A stretch of DNA of 64,000 nt. Origin: Herbidospora sakaeratensis (lineage in GTDB: Bacteria; Actinomycetota; Actinomycetes; Streptosporangiales; Streptosporangiaceae). Each line of letters begins with the position of its first letter. Within the stretch, counting starts at the first letter, position 1. Positions 8,343-16,005 of the stretch are shown here, piece after piece. The DNA lies in NCBI RefSeq assembly GCF_001570525.1, contig NZ_BBXC01000024.1:89784-153783 (forward strand), given 5' to 3'. Below the pieces are notes generated by a model. That model did no database searches. It saw nothing but the letters and a program-made list of their open reading frames with translations, and was not told the DNA's origin. A program made the translations under genes and the position numbers.

Positions 8343-9713
8343 TCAGTCGTTCAGGGCCTGCTCGATGCGACGATTGGCGATCTCTGCCCCGCCGTCGATG
8401 CACTTCGCATAAACCTTCAGCAGAACGTCGACGCTGTGGCCGGCGCGTTCGGCGACATCAGGCGGGGCTACACCCGAGTTGAGCCACAAACTGACAGCGG
8501 CGTGGCGGAGGTCGTAAGGCCGGGCCGCCATTGGGGAGGTCACTTGGTCGGGTGTCAGCGCGAGGTTACGTGCCGCTTTCCACGCCTCGCAGTAGGTCCC
8601 AATCGAGATGATCCCGCCCCGCTGGGTCCGGAAGAGGCGGCCGTCGTCGTTGACGCCGAACTCTTCGATGTGTTCACGCAGGATGGCCACGAGTCGTGGG
8701 GGGATGGGGACCGGTCGGCCTTCATCTTCCGCGCGGTGTTTCAAGCCTCGGTCGTCGTGACCGTCGCCGGAGTCGGTCCAGCGCTTGTTGGACTGGGGCT
8801 TGGACTTTGCGAGGAGTAGGAGGCCCCATCCCGACTCGGGGAGTTGGCAGTCATTTTCGCGGAGGGCGAGGGCCTCGGCCGGGCGCAGGCCGGCGTAGTA
8901 GAGGCAGGCGAAGAACGCTTTGAGGTGACGTCCGCGCTTGACGAGGCCAACATAGGTGACCGCGTTCAGCAGTTCACCAGCCTGCCGGGGGTTCACGACG
9001 ACCCGGCGGTCGACGACCTCACGGACCTTCGGAGGCTTCCACGCCTTGACCTTGTCGATCGGGTTGGACGGCAACTCTTCCAGATCGACGGCGTATTGCA
9101 GGGTGTTGTAGAAGACCGAGCGCTTGCGGGCGATTGTGGTCGCTGCGGCGGCGGTGCCGTCGAGACGAAGCGTCAAGGCGTCCAGGCCGAGCCGGACCAA
9201 GCGCGGCTTGGCCAACTGCTCGATCGGTAGCGAGCGCTTGTCGAGCCAGGCAAGTGCCTCCTTGATCTCGGGAGGTTGGGGCAAGTCGCGGGTTGCTGGC
9301 GACAGGGCGTACTGACGCAGAGCGGAGCGCATCACCCCCGCGTCAGGCCGTTCGGTCGCATCCTGGTCGACGAGCGCGGGGATGACCGTGGACAGAGCGT
9401 CAGTCATGCTGTCGCGGGTCTTCGCCGCCGCATGGGGCCACTTCATATCCACGTACGCGAGGGCAAGCGTGTAGAAGTTCGTGGACTTCTTGGCCTGCAC
9501 CATGGACAGGGGGAGGCCGGTGTCGATGTCGAAGGCTTCGCCCCGCTTGGCGGCCTGGCGGAGGTCGGACAGGAAGCTTTCGGCCAGGGCCTTCGTGCGG
9601 AAGGTTCGTGACCTCTCCTTGCGGCCCACCGCCCAGCGCACCACGTAGGACGGCGCCTTGCTCGACTGGTTGCGCTTGATCTCCCACAGCTTGACGTCGT
9701 ATGAGGGGTTCAC
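8343..9713 (-). CDS. int: Tyrosine site-specific integrase of the AICE
   Basis: 456-aa phage-type tyrosine recombinase. Catalytic residues visible: R277 in GLRPAEALALRENDC, box II Y400-DLR403-H404 (Tyr replaces the first His of HxxR, as in many actinobacterial integrases), H426 in AGHSVDVLLKVY and the nucleophile Y435. The N-terminal 65 residues include RTFRTKALAESFL, an arm-binding AP2-like fold, and the SAM-like core-binding domain covers about 75-225. It would catalyse integration into and excision from tRNA-Ser(UGA). GTG 9713 overlaps the xis stop (GTGA), so int is coupled to xis. Unlike the usual layout, int is 4.6 kb from the att site, because the defence operon sits between them. Confidence 0.93.
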   Translation of the reverse strand: MNPSYDVKLWEIKRNQSSKAPSYVVRWAVGRKERSRTFRTKALAESFLSDLRQAAKRGEAFDIDTGLPLSMVQAKKSTNFYTLALAYVDMKWPHAAAKTRDSMTDALSTVIPALVDQDATERPDAGVMRSALRQYALSPATRDLPQPPEIKEALAWLDKRSLPIEQLAKPRLVRLGLDALTLRLDGTAAAATTIARKRSVFYNTLQYAVDLEELPSNPIDKVKAWKPPKVREVVDRRVVVNPRQAGELLNAVTYVGLVKRGRHLKAFFACLYYAGLRPAEALALRENDCQLPESGWGLLLLAKSKPQSNKRWTDSGDGHDDRGLKHRAEDEGRPVPIPPRLVAILREHIEEFGVNDDGRLFRTQRGGIISIGTYCEAWKAARNLALTPDQVTSPMAARPYDLRHAAVSLWLNSGVAPPDVAERAGHSVDVLLKVYAKCIDGGAEIANRRIEQALND

Positions 9714-9901
9714 GACGCCTCCCGCAGGGTGTCCAGCCAGGCGGCGAGTTCGCTGCGGTACACCCGGATCTCTCCGTTGGGCAGCTTCAGACCGCGCGGC
9801 GCGTGGCCGAGTTCGCGCCAGCGGTAGAACGTCCGGCGGGAGACGCCGCCGAGTTCGTCGAGGATCTGCCGGACGGTAAGGAGTTCGTCGTTTCGCCTCA
9901 T
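9710..9901 (-). CDS. xis: Excisionase, MerR-like helix-turn-helix
   Basis: A 63-aa protein: LLTVRQILDELGGVSRRTFYRWRELGHAP is a winged helix-turn-helix, followed by KLPNGEIRVYRSELAAWLD, the wing and helix of Xis/BldC-type proteins. It should bend attachment-site DNA and steer the integrase to excision. ATG 9901 overlaps the upstream stop (ATGA), and its stop overlaps int. A longer frame upstream exists but lacks homology-like features. Confidence 0.88.
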   Translation of the reverse strand: MRRNDELLTVRQILDELGGVSRRTFYRWRELGHAPRGLKLPNGEIRVYRSELAAWLDTLREAS

Positions 9902-10083
9902 ACGGCGGCCTCCGTGCAGGCGAGGCCGAGAACGTAGAGGTGAAGAGAGCCGATGGGGATGAGGAGGCACCCGTCAATGCGGATGGAGACGAGGGCGCCC
10001 GAGTCGAGAAGCTGGTCGAGCTTGTCGGACGAGATCGCCAACGCCTCGGCGGCATCTTCGACGGTCAGCAGGAGACTGGTCAT
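9898..10083 (-). CDS. Small helix-turn-helix protein between rep and xis
   Basis: 61 aa. TVEDAAEALAISSDKLDQLLDSGALVSIRIDGCLLIPIGSL looks like an excisionase-type or DNA-binding helix-turn-helix: two helices and a beta-hairpin. It is locked between rep and xis by four-base overlaps at both ends, so it is translated with the replication/excision operon. It may assist excision or copy control, as a second small DNA-binding protein is common at this position in AICEs. Function is inference. Confidence 0.68.
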   Translation of the reverse strand: MTSLLLTVEDAAEALAISSDKLDQLLDSGALVSIRIDGCLLIPIGSLHLYVLGLACTEAAV

Positions 10084-11408
10084 CGGGCACCGCTCAGGCT
10101 GTCGGCGATGAGGGCGTCACCGAGGGAGAGGCCTCGCCCGACGTACTCCCAGGTGCCGACGATCTCGGGGTCGTCGTCGAGGAGCGGCAGGCGAGCGTGT
10201 GCGGTTCGTTCAGTGCGGATGTCGCCAATGCCCACCGAGTAGTGCCGGGAGCGGGTCGAGAAGTGGCCCCGGAAGCCGAGCATGTGCGCCCAGTGGGCGA
10301 GGTTGAGATCTGCGGTCGCTTCCTGGTTGTTGAGGCGGAAGCATTCGGCGATGAGGCGTCGGGCGTGGTCGCGGACGGGAAGGGCGGCCAGGTCGTCGGT
10401 CAGCCGGATAGGCCGGTCGAGGGTGCCGACGCATTCGGCGGCTTTGGTGGCGTACTTGGCGATGTAGGCGGCTACCGCGGATTCGGTGAGGTCGCCTGAC
10501 AGGGTGATTGGGCGGATGTCGAGTTGGGCGCCCCAGCGCAGGACGCGGGCCGATTCGTCGTCGAGGGCGGGGACGTCCGCCCGGACGACGCGGGCCGCGT
10601 GCGTGACGGCCGCCGTGAGCAGGTCGCAGGTCGCCCAGGTCGGAGGTCGGGAGCTGGGTCCGTCCGGGCCGTCGAGGCGGATGACGGCGTGCAGGTGGAC
10701 GACGCCGCGTCGCTGGTATTCGGCGACTTTAGCGAAGGAGACGGCCAGGTGTTCGCGCATCTCCTTGAGGGTCAGGCCGCCGGACTTGGCCAGGTGCCGG
10801 CGCAGGGCGTCGGTGAACCGCTTCCAGAGCAGCGGGGCCAGCGCGTTGAACAGGACCGACCCGGCGTGGTCGTAACAGCCGGGGCAGAGCGGTTCGCCGA
10901 GCACGGGCTCATGGATGCGGTGCCGGGCTTTGCAGGACAGAACGCGGCCATGCCCGCAGGTGGGGGCGGCTCGTCGAGCGTGGCAGGGGTGGGTCTTGCC
11001 GTGGTGTTCCCTGCGGGTGTGGACAGGCCCGAAGGACGGTGCGGTGAGCGTGACGAACAGGCAGGGGTGGGAGGCCACTGAGGCGGGGACGCCCTTGCCG
11101 CCGATGAGGCCGGCGCGGATGAGGTGGTAGGTGTCGGCGCGGTAGGTCTCGGCGCAGGCCGGGCAGCGGGAGGCGCGGCGGGTCTTGCACGGCAGCCGCA
11201 GGACGCCATCGGGTTCGGTGCGGGTGGTGTAGCGGTGGAGCAGGGCGCCGGTCTGTCGGTCCCGGTATTCGGCCCGGCCGCGAAGGTGGATGGGCTGGGC
11301 GCAGCCGCCGGCTCGCCGGATCTGGGCGGCCCATCGGTCGTAGTCAGGAGCGTTGAGGCGGGAGATCATGCCGTCGATCGCGTGCGCGTTACGGGTTGTG
11401 GGGGGCAA
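10080..11408 (-). CDS. repSA: RepSA-type rolling-circle replication initiator
   Basis: 442-aa initiator of the pSAM2 RepSA family. Seen: a zinc-finger-like C82-PA-C85, a second Cys cluster with CPGC at 175-178, an HUH-type metal motif H238-L-H240 in GVVHLHAVIRLDG, and the AYIAKYATK segment that carries the candidate catalytic tyrosine. It would nick the element's double-strand origin after excision. The start is TTG, supported by AAGGAGG eight bases upstream. The stop overlaps the next small gene (ATGA), so rep, the HTH gene, xis and int form one coupled operon, in pSAM2 activated by Pra. Confidence 0.9.
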   Translation of the reverse strand: MPPTTRNAHAIDGMISRLNAPDYDRWAAQIRRAGGCAQPIHLRGRAEYRDRQTGALLHRYTTRTEPDGVLRLPCKTRRASRCPACAETYRADTYHLIRAGLIGGKGVPASVASHPCLFVTLTAPSFGPVHTRREHHGKTHPCHARRAAPTCGHGRVLSCKARHRIHEPVLGEPLCPGCYDHAGSVLFNALAPLLWKRFTDALRRHLAKSGGLTLKEMREHLAVSFAKVAEYQRRGVVHLHAVIRLDGPDGPSSRPPTWATCDLLTAAVTHAARVVRADVPALDDESARVLRWGAQLDIRPITLSGDLTESAVAAYIAKYATKAAECVGTLDRPIRLTDDLAALPVRDHARRLIAECFRLNNQEATADLNLAHWAHMLGFRGHFSTRSRHYSVGIGDIRTERTAHARLPLLDDDPEIVGTWEYVGRGLSLGDALIADSLSGAR

Positions 11409-11505
11409 GATGGGGTCCTCCTTTCACTCGTTGGGGTGGAGGGATGGCCCCCGACCCGGCGTGTGTCTTGGCGGATGTGCGGCCAGGCCGGGGGCGCTCA
11501 CAGGG

Positions 11506-11637
11506 TCAGCAGAAGCCGAGCCCGTGGCAGTGGTTGCAGGTGTCGCCGTAGGAGTCGACGCCGGTTCCGCCGCAGTGGCAGCACCGCCAGCGCTTGGGCG
11601 TGATCTCCTCCGGTTCGAGCTGCTCGTCTTCGGTCAT
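11506..11637 (-). CDS. 43-aa DnaJ-like zinc-finger miniprotein
   Basis: MTEDEQLEPEEITPKRW followed by C-CHCGGTG and C-NHCHGLG, two CxxCxG-type knuckles as in DnaJ zinc fingers, separated by eight residues. The stop comes three residues after the second knuckle. Small two-knuckle proteins of this kind are common between tra/spd and rep genes of AICEs, with no known role. It begins 3 nt after the preceding gene's stop, in the same orientation, so coupled translation is likely. Confidence 0.66.
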   Translation of the reverse strand: MTEDEQLEPEEITPKRWRCCHCGGTGVDSYGDTCNHCHGLGFC

Positions 11638-11640
11638 GTC

Positions 11641-11985
11641 TCAGGCGACCTGCGACGGCGAGACCTGGACGTTGTCCTCATAGGAGCTCTGGGCCGCGTA
11701 CCTCTCGCGGGCCTCGCGCATGGTGGCGACGGCTCCGTATTGCACCGGCCCGAAGCTGCGGCAGGTGGAGTAGTGGCCGTGGGACAGGTCGTTCGGCTTG
11801 ATCTCGGTGCCGAGGCCGGCCGCCATGGTGTCGACGACGGCGCGCATCTCCTTGTCATCGGCCCGGGGCGGGTAAACGGTGATCGCGATTTCGGTGCTGG
11901 GGACGGGGACGCCGGGATTGGCGTCGAGGAAGTCGGCCAGATCGCGGAGTCCGGCGATGAGGGCCGAGTGGCGGTCGTGCGTCAT
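11641..11985 (-). CDS. AICE-associated conserved hypothetical protein
   Basis: 114 aa, soluble, no motif I recognise. It has an N-terminal helix HSALIAGLRDLADFLDANP, then strands and a helix MRAVVDTMAAGLG. The pattern is that of a short alpha/beta protein found in AICE transfer operons. ATG 11985 is preceded by AAAGGAG at a good distance. It lies 16 nt after the spdB stop. Function unknown. Confidence 0.7.
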   Translation of the reverse strand: MTHDRHSALIAGLRDLADFLDANPGVPVPSTEIAITVYPPRADDKEMRAVVDTMAAGLGTEIKPNDLSHGHYSTCRSFGPVQYGAVATMREARERYAAQSSYEDNVQVSPSQVA

Positions 11986-12001
11986 GGTGGGGCTCCTTTC
12001 G

Positions 12002-12613
12002 TCAGGCGGTTTTCGGCGCGGTGCGGAGGTCGCGCAGGAGGGCTGAGGCGAGTTGGCTGGAGACGCCCAGGCGGGCGCGGAGCGCGTCGCGGGTGATGGG
12101 TTTTCCGTGCTGGGTTCGGTGTTCGTCGGCGATGCGGCGGGCGTAGTCGAGGAGGGCGGGGGACGGTCCGTGCGGGTCGGCGGGGACGAGTGCGGATGGT
12201 TCCGGTTCCGTTCTGATGACCGGGGACGGTTCGGGACGGGGTTCGCCGACGCGGCGTTCGAGCATGGAGACCGCGATGAGGAAGGCTCCGGCCGGTGTGG
12301 CGGCGGTGAGCCATCCCCAGGCGGTGGGTTCGGCTTGGTTGAGGTTGGCGGCCAGGGACAGGGCGATTCCGCCGATGAGGACGAGGGTGGGCCAGGATGT
12401 CCAGCCGCGACGGGGACGGCCGGTCTTCTTGTCGCGTTGGCGTTCGCGGGCGGCCATGACGCAGGTCAGGTCGATGCAGATGGCGACTGCCCAGGCCATC
12501 CAGCCGTGTTGGCCGTGTTCGGTGGCGGTGTCGCGGATGTGGGTGAAGGAGCCGATTCCGGCGATGAGGGCCAGGACGAGGACGGGTCCGGTGTCCAGGA
12601 GTCGTTCTCTCAC
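12002..12613 (-). CDS. SpdB-like / DUF2637 membrane protein
   Basis: 203 aa with four predicted membrane helices (TGPVLVLALIAGIGSF, WMAWAVAICIDLTCVMAA, WPTLVLIGGIALSLAANL, WGWLTAATPAGAFLIAV), a Pro/Glu linker, and a C-terminal winged-helix-like tail (ITRDALRARLGVSSQLASALLRDL). This is the DUF2637/SpdB organisation of proteins that help spread conjugative DNA along the recipient mycelium. GTG 12613 is chosen because GGGAGG stands five bases before it and it follows the translocase gene by 22 nt. The longer upstream frame is Pro/Thr-rich antisense-like sequence. Confidence 0.82.
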   Translation of the reverse strand: MRERLLDTGPVLVLALIAGIGSFTHIRDTATEHGQHGWMAWAVAICIDLTCVMAARERQRDKKTGRPRRGWTSWPTLVLIGGIALSLAANLNQAEPTAWGWLTAATPAGAFLIAVSMLERRVGEPRPEPSPVIRTEPEPSALVPADPHGPSPALLDYARRIADEHRTQHGKPITRDALRARLGVSSQLASALLRDLRTAPKTA

Positions 12614-12635
12614 GGCGTCCTCCCTTCGGTACGGG

Positions 12636-13949
12636 TCAGACGTAGTCCGGGACCTTGTGGCCTGCGGTGAGGTCGGCCCAGTCGGGGGTGAGGTAGGCGT
12701 AGGTGGTGGCCGCGTGTTCGGCGGTCTGTTCGCTGACGTAGAAGGAGCGGGCGCGGTACCACTGGCCGTCCTGTCCGGCGATGATGGCGACACCGGGAGT
12801 GTCGGCGGGGATGGCGCGTGCGGAGTCGAGGGCGGCAGGGTCGAGGTCGCCGAGGGTCATGGTCGCGGTTTCGGGGTCGTTGACGCGGTGGCAGACGCGG
12901 CCGGAGCACTGGGCGCGGAGTGCGGTGACGCCGGAGCCGAGGTCGGAGCCGATGCGCTGGCCGGAGCAGAACAGGTAGATGCCGAACGCGCGGCCGAGCT
13001 GGGCGATGCGCAGGAGCGCGGTCGAGGTGCGGGCGATCTCGTCTTTCTCGCTCTTGTCGGCCATCAGGTACAGCTCTGCCAGCTCGTCGACCAGGACCAC
13101 GACGGGCACCGGGCGGACGGCGGGTGGGAGCTGCCAGATGTTGCGGGCGCCGGCCGAGCGGCACAGTCCCATTCGGCTGATCATCATGCCGACCAGGTCG
13201 GCGAGCAGGGCGCTGCATTCGGTTCGGCTGGTGGCCAGGGCCGACAGGCGGGGGCCGTACGGGGCGAGTTCGACGCCGCCTTTGAGGTCGAAGCCGACCA
13301 GCGCGACCGGTTGGCGCGCGAGACCGACGATGAGCGCGTTGGCGAGGTTGGACTTCCCGGACTGGGTCGCGCCGGCGTTCAGGTAGTGCGGGACGGTCTT
13401 GAAGTCGATGACCCACGGGCTACCGGTCTCCAGTCGGCCCACGGTGACCTTGAGGAGTTCCATTGAGGGCGGGACCTCGTCGACGTTGACGAGGGGATCG
13501 CGCAGGGTGACGTGTATTCGGAGACGGCCGGGTTTGTCGCTGGAGACGCGGACGGCGTGGACGCCCCAGGAGTGCGCGAGCCGTTCGGCCGCTTCGGAGT
13601 AGTCGGCGGGAATCTGTCCTTCCAGGAGCCGGAGGGTGACGCGCCAGCCGGTGCGGGTCGGGACGGGGAACCACATCCACGGCTTGGTGTCGACGGCCAC
13701 CCGGCGGAAGCGCCGCCGGACGCTCACGTTGCCCGTGGAGACGATCGCCGAGGGAGTGATCGTCCACCAGAAGCGCTGGCGTTTCTTGGTCAGGCCACAG
13801 CCGAGAGCGACCTTCCGCCAGGTGAAGCGGACGTTCAGCGCGGCGGGGACGTACCCGACCACGTACCAGAACGACCGGTAGTGGAAGTGCCGCCAGGCGC
13901 CGAACGTGGCCACCAGGGAGAGGACTAAGCCGAGCAGGATCTCACGCAT
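12636..13949 (-). CDS. traSA: FtsK/SpoIIIE-type conjugative DNA translocase (TraSA/TraB-like)
   Basis: 437 aa. N-terminal hydrophobic segments (LLGLVLSLVATFGAW and SFWYVVGYVPAAL) anchor it in the membrane. The motor domain has Walker A GATQSGKS at 193-200 and Walker B VVVLVDELAEL with D288/E289, then FSGQR-like LFCSGQRIGSD. Such proteins move double-stranded plasmid DNA between Streptomyces-like hyphae without relaxase or type IV secretion. The gene overlaps the upstream small gene by eight bases. The C-terminal gamma-like region that reads 8-bp clt repeats is short, so DNA recognition may rest on the last 60 residues. Confidence 0.9.
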   Translation of the reverse strand: MREILLGLVLSLVATFGAWRHFHYRSFWYVVGYVPAALNVRFTWRKVALGCGLTKKRQRFWWTITPSAIVSTGNVSVRRRFRRVAVDTKPWMWFPVPTRTGWRVTLRLLEGQIPADYSEAAERLAHSWGVHAVRVSSDKPGRLRIHVTLRDPLVNVDEVPPSMELLKVTVGRLETGSPWVIDFKTVPHYLNAGATQSGKSNLANALIVGLARQPVALVGFDLKGGVELAPYGPRLSALATSRTECSALLADLVGMMISRMGLCRSAGARNIWQLPPAVRPVPVVVLVDELAELYLMADKSEKDEIARTSTALLRIAQLGRAFGIYLFCSGQRIGSDLGSGVTALRAQCSGRVCHRVNDPETATMTLGDLDPAALDSARAIPADTPGVAIIAGQDGQWYRARSFYVSEQTAEHAATTYAYLTPDWADLTAGHKVPDYV

Positions 13950-14274
13950 AGTCGCCGGCCTTCCTGGCTGGCTGGAAGGAGGTGGCGCGGTAGGAGATGC
14001 CCCACCGGCCGCCGACCTCCCAGACGTAGCCGACCAGGCCGACCGGGATCACTGCGTCGCCGACCTTGACGGGCGGCTCTCCCGAGACGCCGATCTTGGC
14101 GAGTTCGATGCGGTCGAAGTCGTCTTCGACCGACACCGTGACTTCGAAGACGGCCTGTCCGGTCTTGTCGAGCTTGATCTCTCCAGTCTCCTTGTTGAGG
14201 ATGCGCGGCCGAGGGGCCTTGACGCAGGTGAAGACGAGCTTGGCGGTGTCGACGGGGATGGGGATCGTGCGCAT
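13942..14274 (-). CDS. SCO3933-family small protein upstream of the translocase
   Basis: 110 aa: MRTIPIPVDTAKLVFTCV, then PRPRILNKETGEIKLDKTGQ, FEVTVSVED and WEVGGRWGISYRA. This is a single beta-rich domain that regularly precedes FtsK genes in AICEs and is annotated as SCO3933-family regulatory protein. A strong AAGGAGGT lies before ATG 14274. It is the first gene of the leftward transfer operon, read from the divergent promoter region that contains the GntR operator. Biochemical role unknown. Confidence 0.78.
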   Translation of the reverse strand: MRTIPIPVDTAKLVFTCVKAPRPRILNKETGEIKLDKTGQAVFEVTVSVEDDFDRIELAKIGVSGEPPVKVGDAVIPVGLVGYVWEVGGRWGISYRATSFQPARKAGDYA

Positions 14275-14299
14275 GTTCGGACCTCCTTATGGCTCGTTG

Positions 14300-14321
14300 C
14301 CAACATAGTTAACCTAGTTGG
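14300..14321. promoter_or_regulatory. Inverted-repeat operator in the tra/GntR divergent promoter
   Basis: A 22-bp dyad centred on GTTAAC with outer arms CCAAC and GTTGG. It lies between the leftward transfer operon and the rightward GntR gene, where KorSA-type repressors of AICEs bind. GTTGGCTTGG is also directly repeated at 14317-14326 and 14341-14350. Confidence 0.6.
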
Positions 14322-14377
14322 CTTGGCTGTCAATGACACGGTTGGCTTGGTCGGCTATGCGTGGTGAGATAGGGGCG

Positions 14378-14722
14378 ATGGTCAAGAAGACCGGCCGGCC
14401 CGGCTACCTCCAGATCGCCGACGAGCTGCGCGAGCAGATCCGCAGCGGCTCCATCGCGCCCGGGGAACCCTTGCCGTCCACGGCCCAACTGGCCGAGACG
14501 TTCGGCGCTTCGCTGTCGGTCGTGAAGATGTCCGTGGGGCTCTTGCGGAATGAGGGACTGGTGGTCGGCCAGCAGGGCAAGGGCGTCTTCGTCCGAGAGG
14601 ACGCCCCGCCCGCCGACGACATCCGCGCCGAGCTCACCGCGTTGCGTGCAGCGGTGGCCGACCTGACCAGGCGACTGGAACAGCTCGAAGAGAGCGCGTC
14701 TCAGCGCATCGCGACGAGTTAG
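14378..14722 (+). CDS. korSA: GntR-family repressor, KorSA-like
   Basis: 114 aa: a single GntR winged helix (YLQIADELREQIRSGSIAPGE, LPSTAQLAETFGAS, VKMSVGLLRNEGLVVGQQGKGVFV) and a C-terminal coiled coil (LTALRAAVADLTRRLEQLEE) in place of an effector domain. KorSA of pSAM2 has this role: it represses transfer and activation genes and keeps the element integrated. The 22-bp dyad just upstream suggests autoregulation and control of the divergent transfer operon. ATG 14378 begins the conserved region; an in-frame ATG at 14357 is possible. Confidence 0.83.
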   Translation: MVKKTGRPGYLQIADELREQIRSGSIAPGEPLPSTAQLAETFGASLSVVKMSVGLLRNEGLVVGQQGKGVFVREDAPPADDIRAELTALRAAVADLTRRLEQLEESASQRIATS

Positions 14723-14903
14723 GCCGCCTCTCGCGGACGTGGCAGCCGACCACGCGCCGGGCGAACCCCGCCGAAGCGGTGGGCGCCGACTCGGGCAGGT
14801 GCCGGCGACGGTCCTCCTGACGCATGCCGATCAGGACGACCACGAAGCAGATCAGGATGACCACGGCCAGGACACCGGCCAGGATCAGCGGCAGCCAGCT
14901 CAT
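14634..14903 (-). CDS. Small single-pass membrane protein, convergent with the GntR gene
   Basis: 89 aa. MSWLPLILAGVLAVVILICFVVVLIGM is one long membrane helix followed by a basic tail (RQEDRRRHLP). The next stop in frame falls inside the GntR gene, so the two genes overlap tail to tail by 89 bp. The ATG overlaps the stop of the upstream zinc-ribbon gene (ATGA), which supports translation. Its C-terminal third has no recognisable features. Role unknown; small membrane proteins in AICEs often belong to spread functions. Confidence 0.6.
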   Translation of the reverse strand: MSWLPLILAGVLAVVILICFVVVLIGMRQEDRRRHLPESAPTASAGFARRVVGCHVRERRPNSSRCAETRSLRAVPVAWSGRPPLHATR

Positions 14904-15112
14904 CGGGGTACCCCCGGCGTGTGGGCCTTGCGGGAGTCCTTCGGCGGTCGGCGGTTGCTGTTGCGCCGGGCCTTGCGCCGTCGTCGTGACCTCTCGTGCT
15001 TGGTGAACCGGTCGCGAGCCATGCACTTACGGCATCGAACCTGACCGTGGACCAAGAGTGCGCCGCACTCACAGCCGGGCGTCTCCGGCGTTAACGCAGT
15101 CGTGTTTGCCAT
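14900..15112 (-). CDS. 70-aa zinc-ribbon protein with basic tail
   Basis: MANTTALTPETPGCECGALL then VRCRKCMARDRFTKHERSRRRRKARRNSNRR: a CxC...CxxC zinc ribbon followed by an Arg/Lys-rich tail that would bind nucleic acid. GAGGAG lies at ribosome-binding distance from ATG 15112. The nearer ATG at 15118 is too close to it. It is the first gene of a two-gene leftward unit with the small membrane protein. Function not known. Confidence 0.62.
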   Translation of the reverse strand: MANTTALTPETPGCECGALLVHGQVRCRKCMARDRFTKHERSRRRRKARRNSNRRPPKDSRKAHTPGVPR

Positions 15113-15196
15113 GCTCATTGCTCCTCTCGTCGCGGTTTCCGTGGCTTGTGACACACAGATTGCGGCGAGAGGCGCGGACGAGATCACTACACGACG

Positions 15197-15215
15197 GGAC
15201 GTGTTAAAGACGTCC
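15197..15215. promoter_or_regulatory. GGACGT / ACGTCC inverted box before the first XRE gene
   Basis: GGACGT (15197-15202) and ACGTCC (15210-15215) face each other just upstream of the XRE start. The same half-site occurs as direct pairs at 17072-17089 and 18000-18017, so all three promoters may be read by one regulator of the element. TACTAT follows at the start codon, so the message may be nearly leaderless. Confidence 0.55.
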
Positions 15216-15223
15216 GGCCTACT

Positions 15224-16003
15224 ATGGCCACGTCCCCGGAAGTCCCTAACGCGGCTGGTGAGATGGCGAACGAGAGACTGCGCGCGGCTCTCCTGGAACG
15301 CGGGAAGAGCGTCGCGGACTTGGCTCAGGCCATCGAGGTCGACCCCAAGACGGTCGAGCGGTGGATCACCAAAGGGCGCGCGCCGTACCGAAAGCACAGG
15401 TACGCGGTCTCTGCCTATCTCTCCATGGACGAGAGTTACCTGTGGCCGGAGGCCCTGACGCGCGAGCAGGTCGCCTCAGCGTCGGAGAGCGAGATCGTCA
15501 ATCTCTACCCGCACCGCTGGGCCGTCCCCCGGGACACCTGGGGACGACTCTTCTCATCCGCTGAGGAGGAGATTGGGATCCTCGTCTACAGCGGCATGTT
15601 CCTCGCGGAGGATTCCGGCATGGTGCGCATGCTGGGCGAGAAGGCCAAAGCGGGAACGCGGGTGCGAATCCTTCTTGGCGACCCGGACAGTGCCGAAGTC
15701 GCCAAGCGCGGAGCTGACGAGGACATCCACGACGGTATGGCCGCGAAGATAAGGAACGCGCTCGTCCTCTACCGGCCCATTCACCGTCTCAAGGGCGTCG
15801 AGATCCGGTTGCACAACACCGTCCTGTACAACTCGATCTACCGCGCCGACGATCAGATGCTCGTCAACACCCATGTGTACGGAGCCCCCGCCGCCAACGC
15901 GCCCGTCCTGCACCTTCGACGGGTGGCCGGCGGCGACATGGTGAGCACCTACGCGGAGAGCTTCGAACGCGTATGGTCCGAGGCGGTCCCGGTAGAGTCC
16001 TGA
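15224..16003 (+). CDS. XRE-type regulator with C-terminal PLD-like domain (copy 1)
   Basis: 259 aa. Residues about 14-75 form a helix-turn-helix (RLRAALLERGKSVADLAQAI, VDPKTVERWITKGRAPYRKHRY). The C-terminal part has the alternating pattern EIGILVYSGMFL, RVRILLGDPDS, VEIRLHNTVLYNSIYRADDQMLVN seen in phospholipase D-like folds. The HxK of an HKD motif reads HNT, so catalysis is doubtful and a ligand-sensing role is more likely. It lies 2 nt before the Nudix gene. By position it could be the Pra-like activator. ATG 15224 is used; ATG 15263 is an alternative. A paralogue is at 18062-18793. Confidence 0.78.
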   Translation: MATSPEVPNAAGEMANERLRAALLERGKSVADLAQAIEVDPKTVERWITKGRAPYRKHRYAVSAYLSMDESYLWPEALTREQVASASESEIVNLYPHRWAVPRDTWGRLFSSAEEEIGILVYSGMFLAEDSGMVRMLGEKAKAGTRVRILLGDPDSAEVAKRGADEDIHDGMAAKIRNALVLYRPIHRLKGVEIRLHNTVLYNSIYRADDQMLVNTHVYGAPAANAPVLHLRRVAGGDMVSTYAESFERVWSEAVPVES

Positions 16004-16005
16004 TC

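Noticed and set aside
8094-8819. Plus-strand frame after the Lamassu-like operon
   Set aside because: Most of it is antisense to int; no Shine-Dalgarno and no domain.
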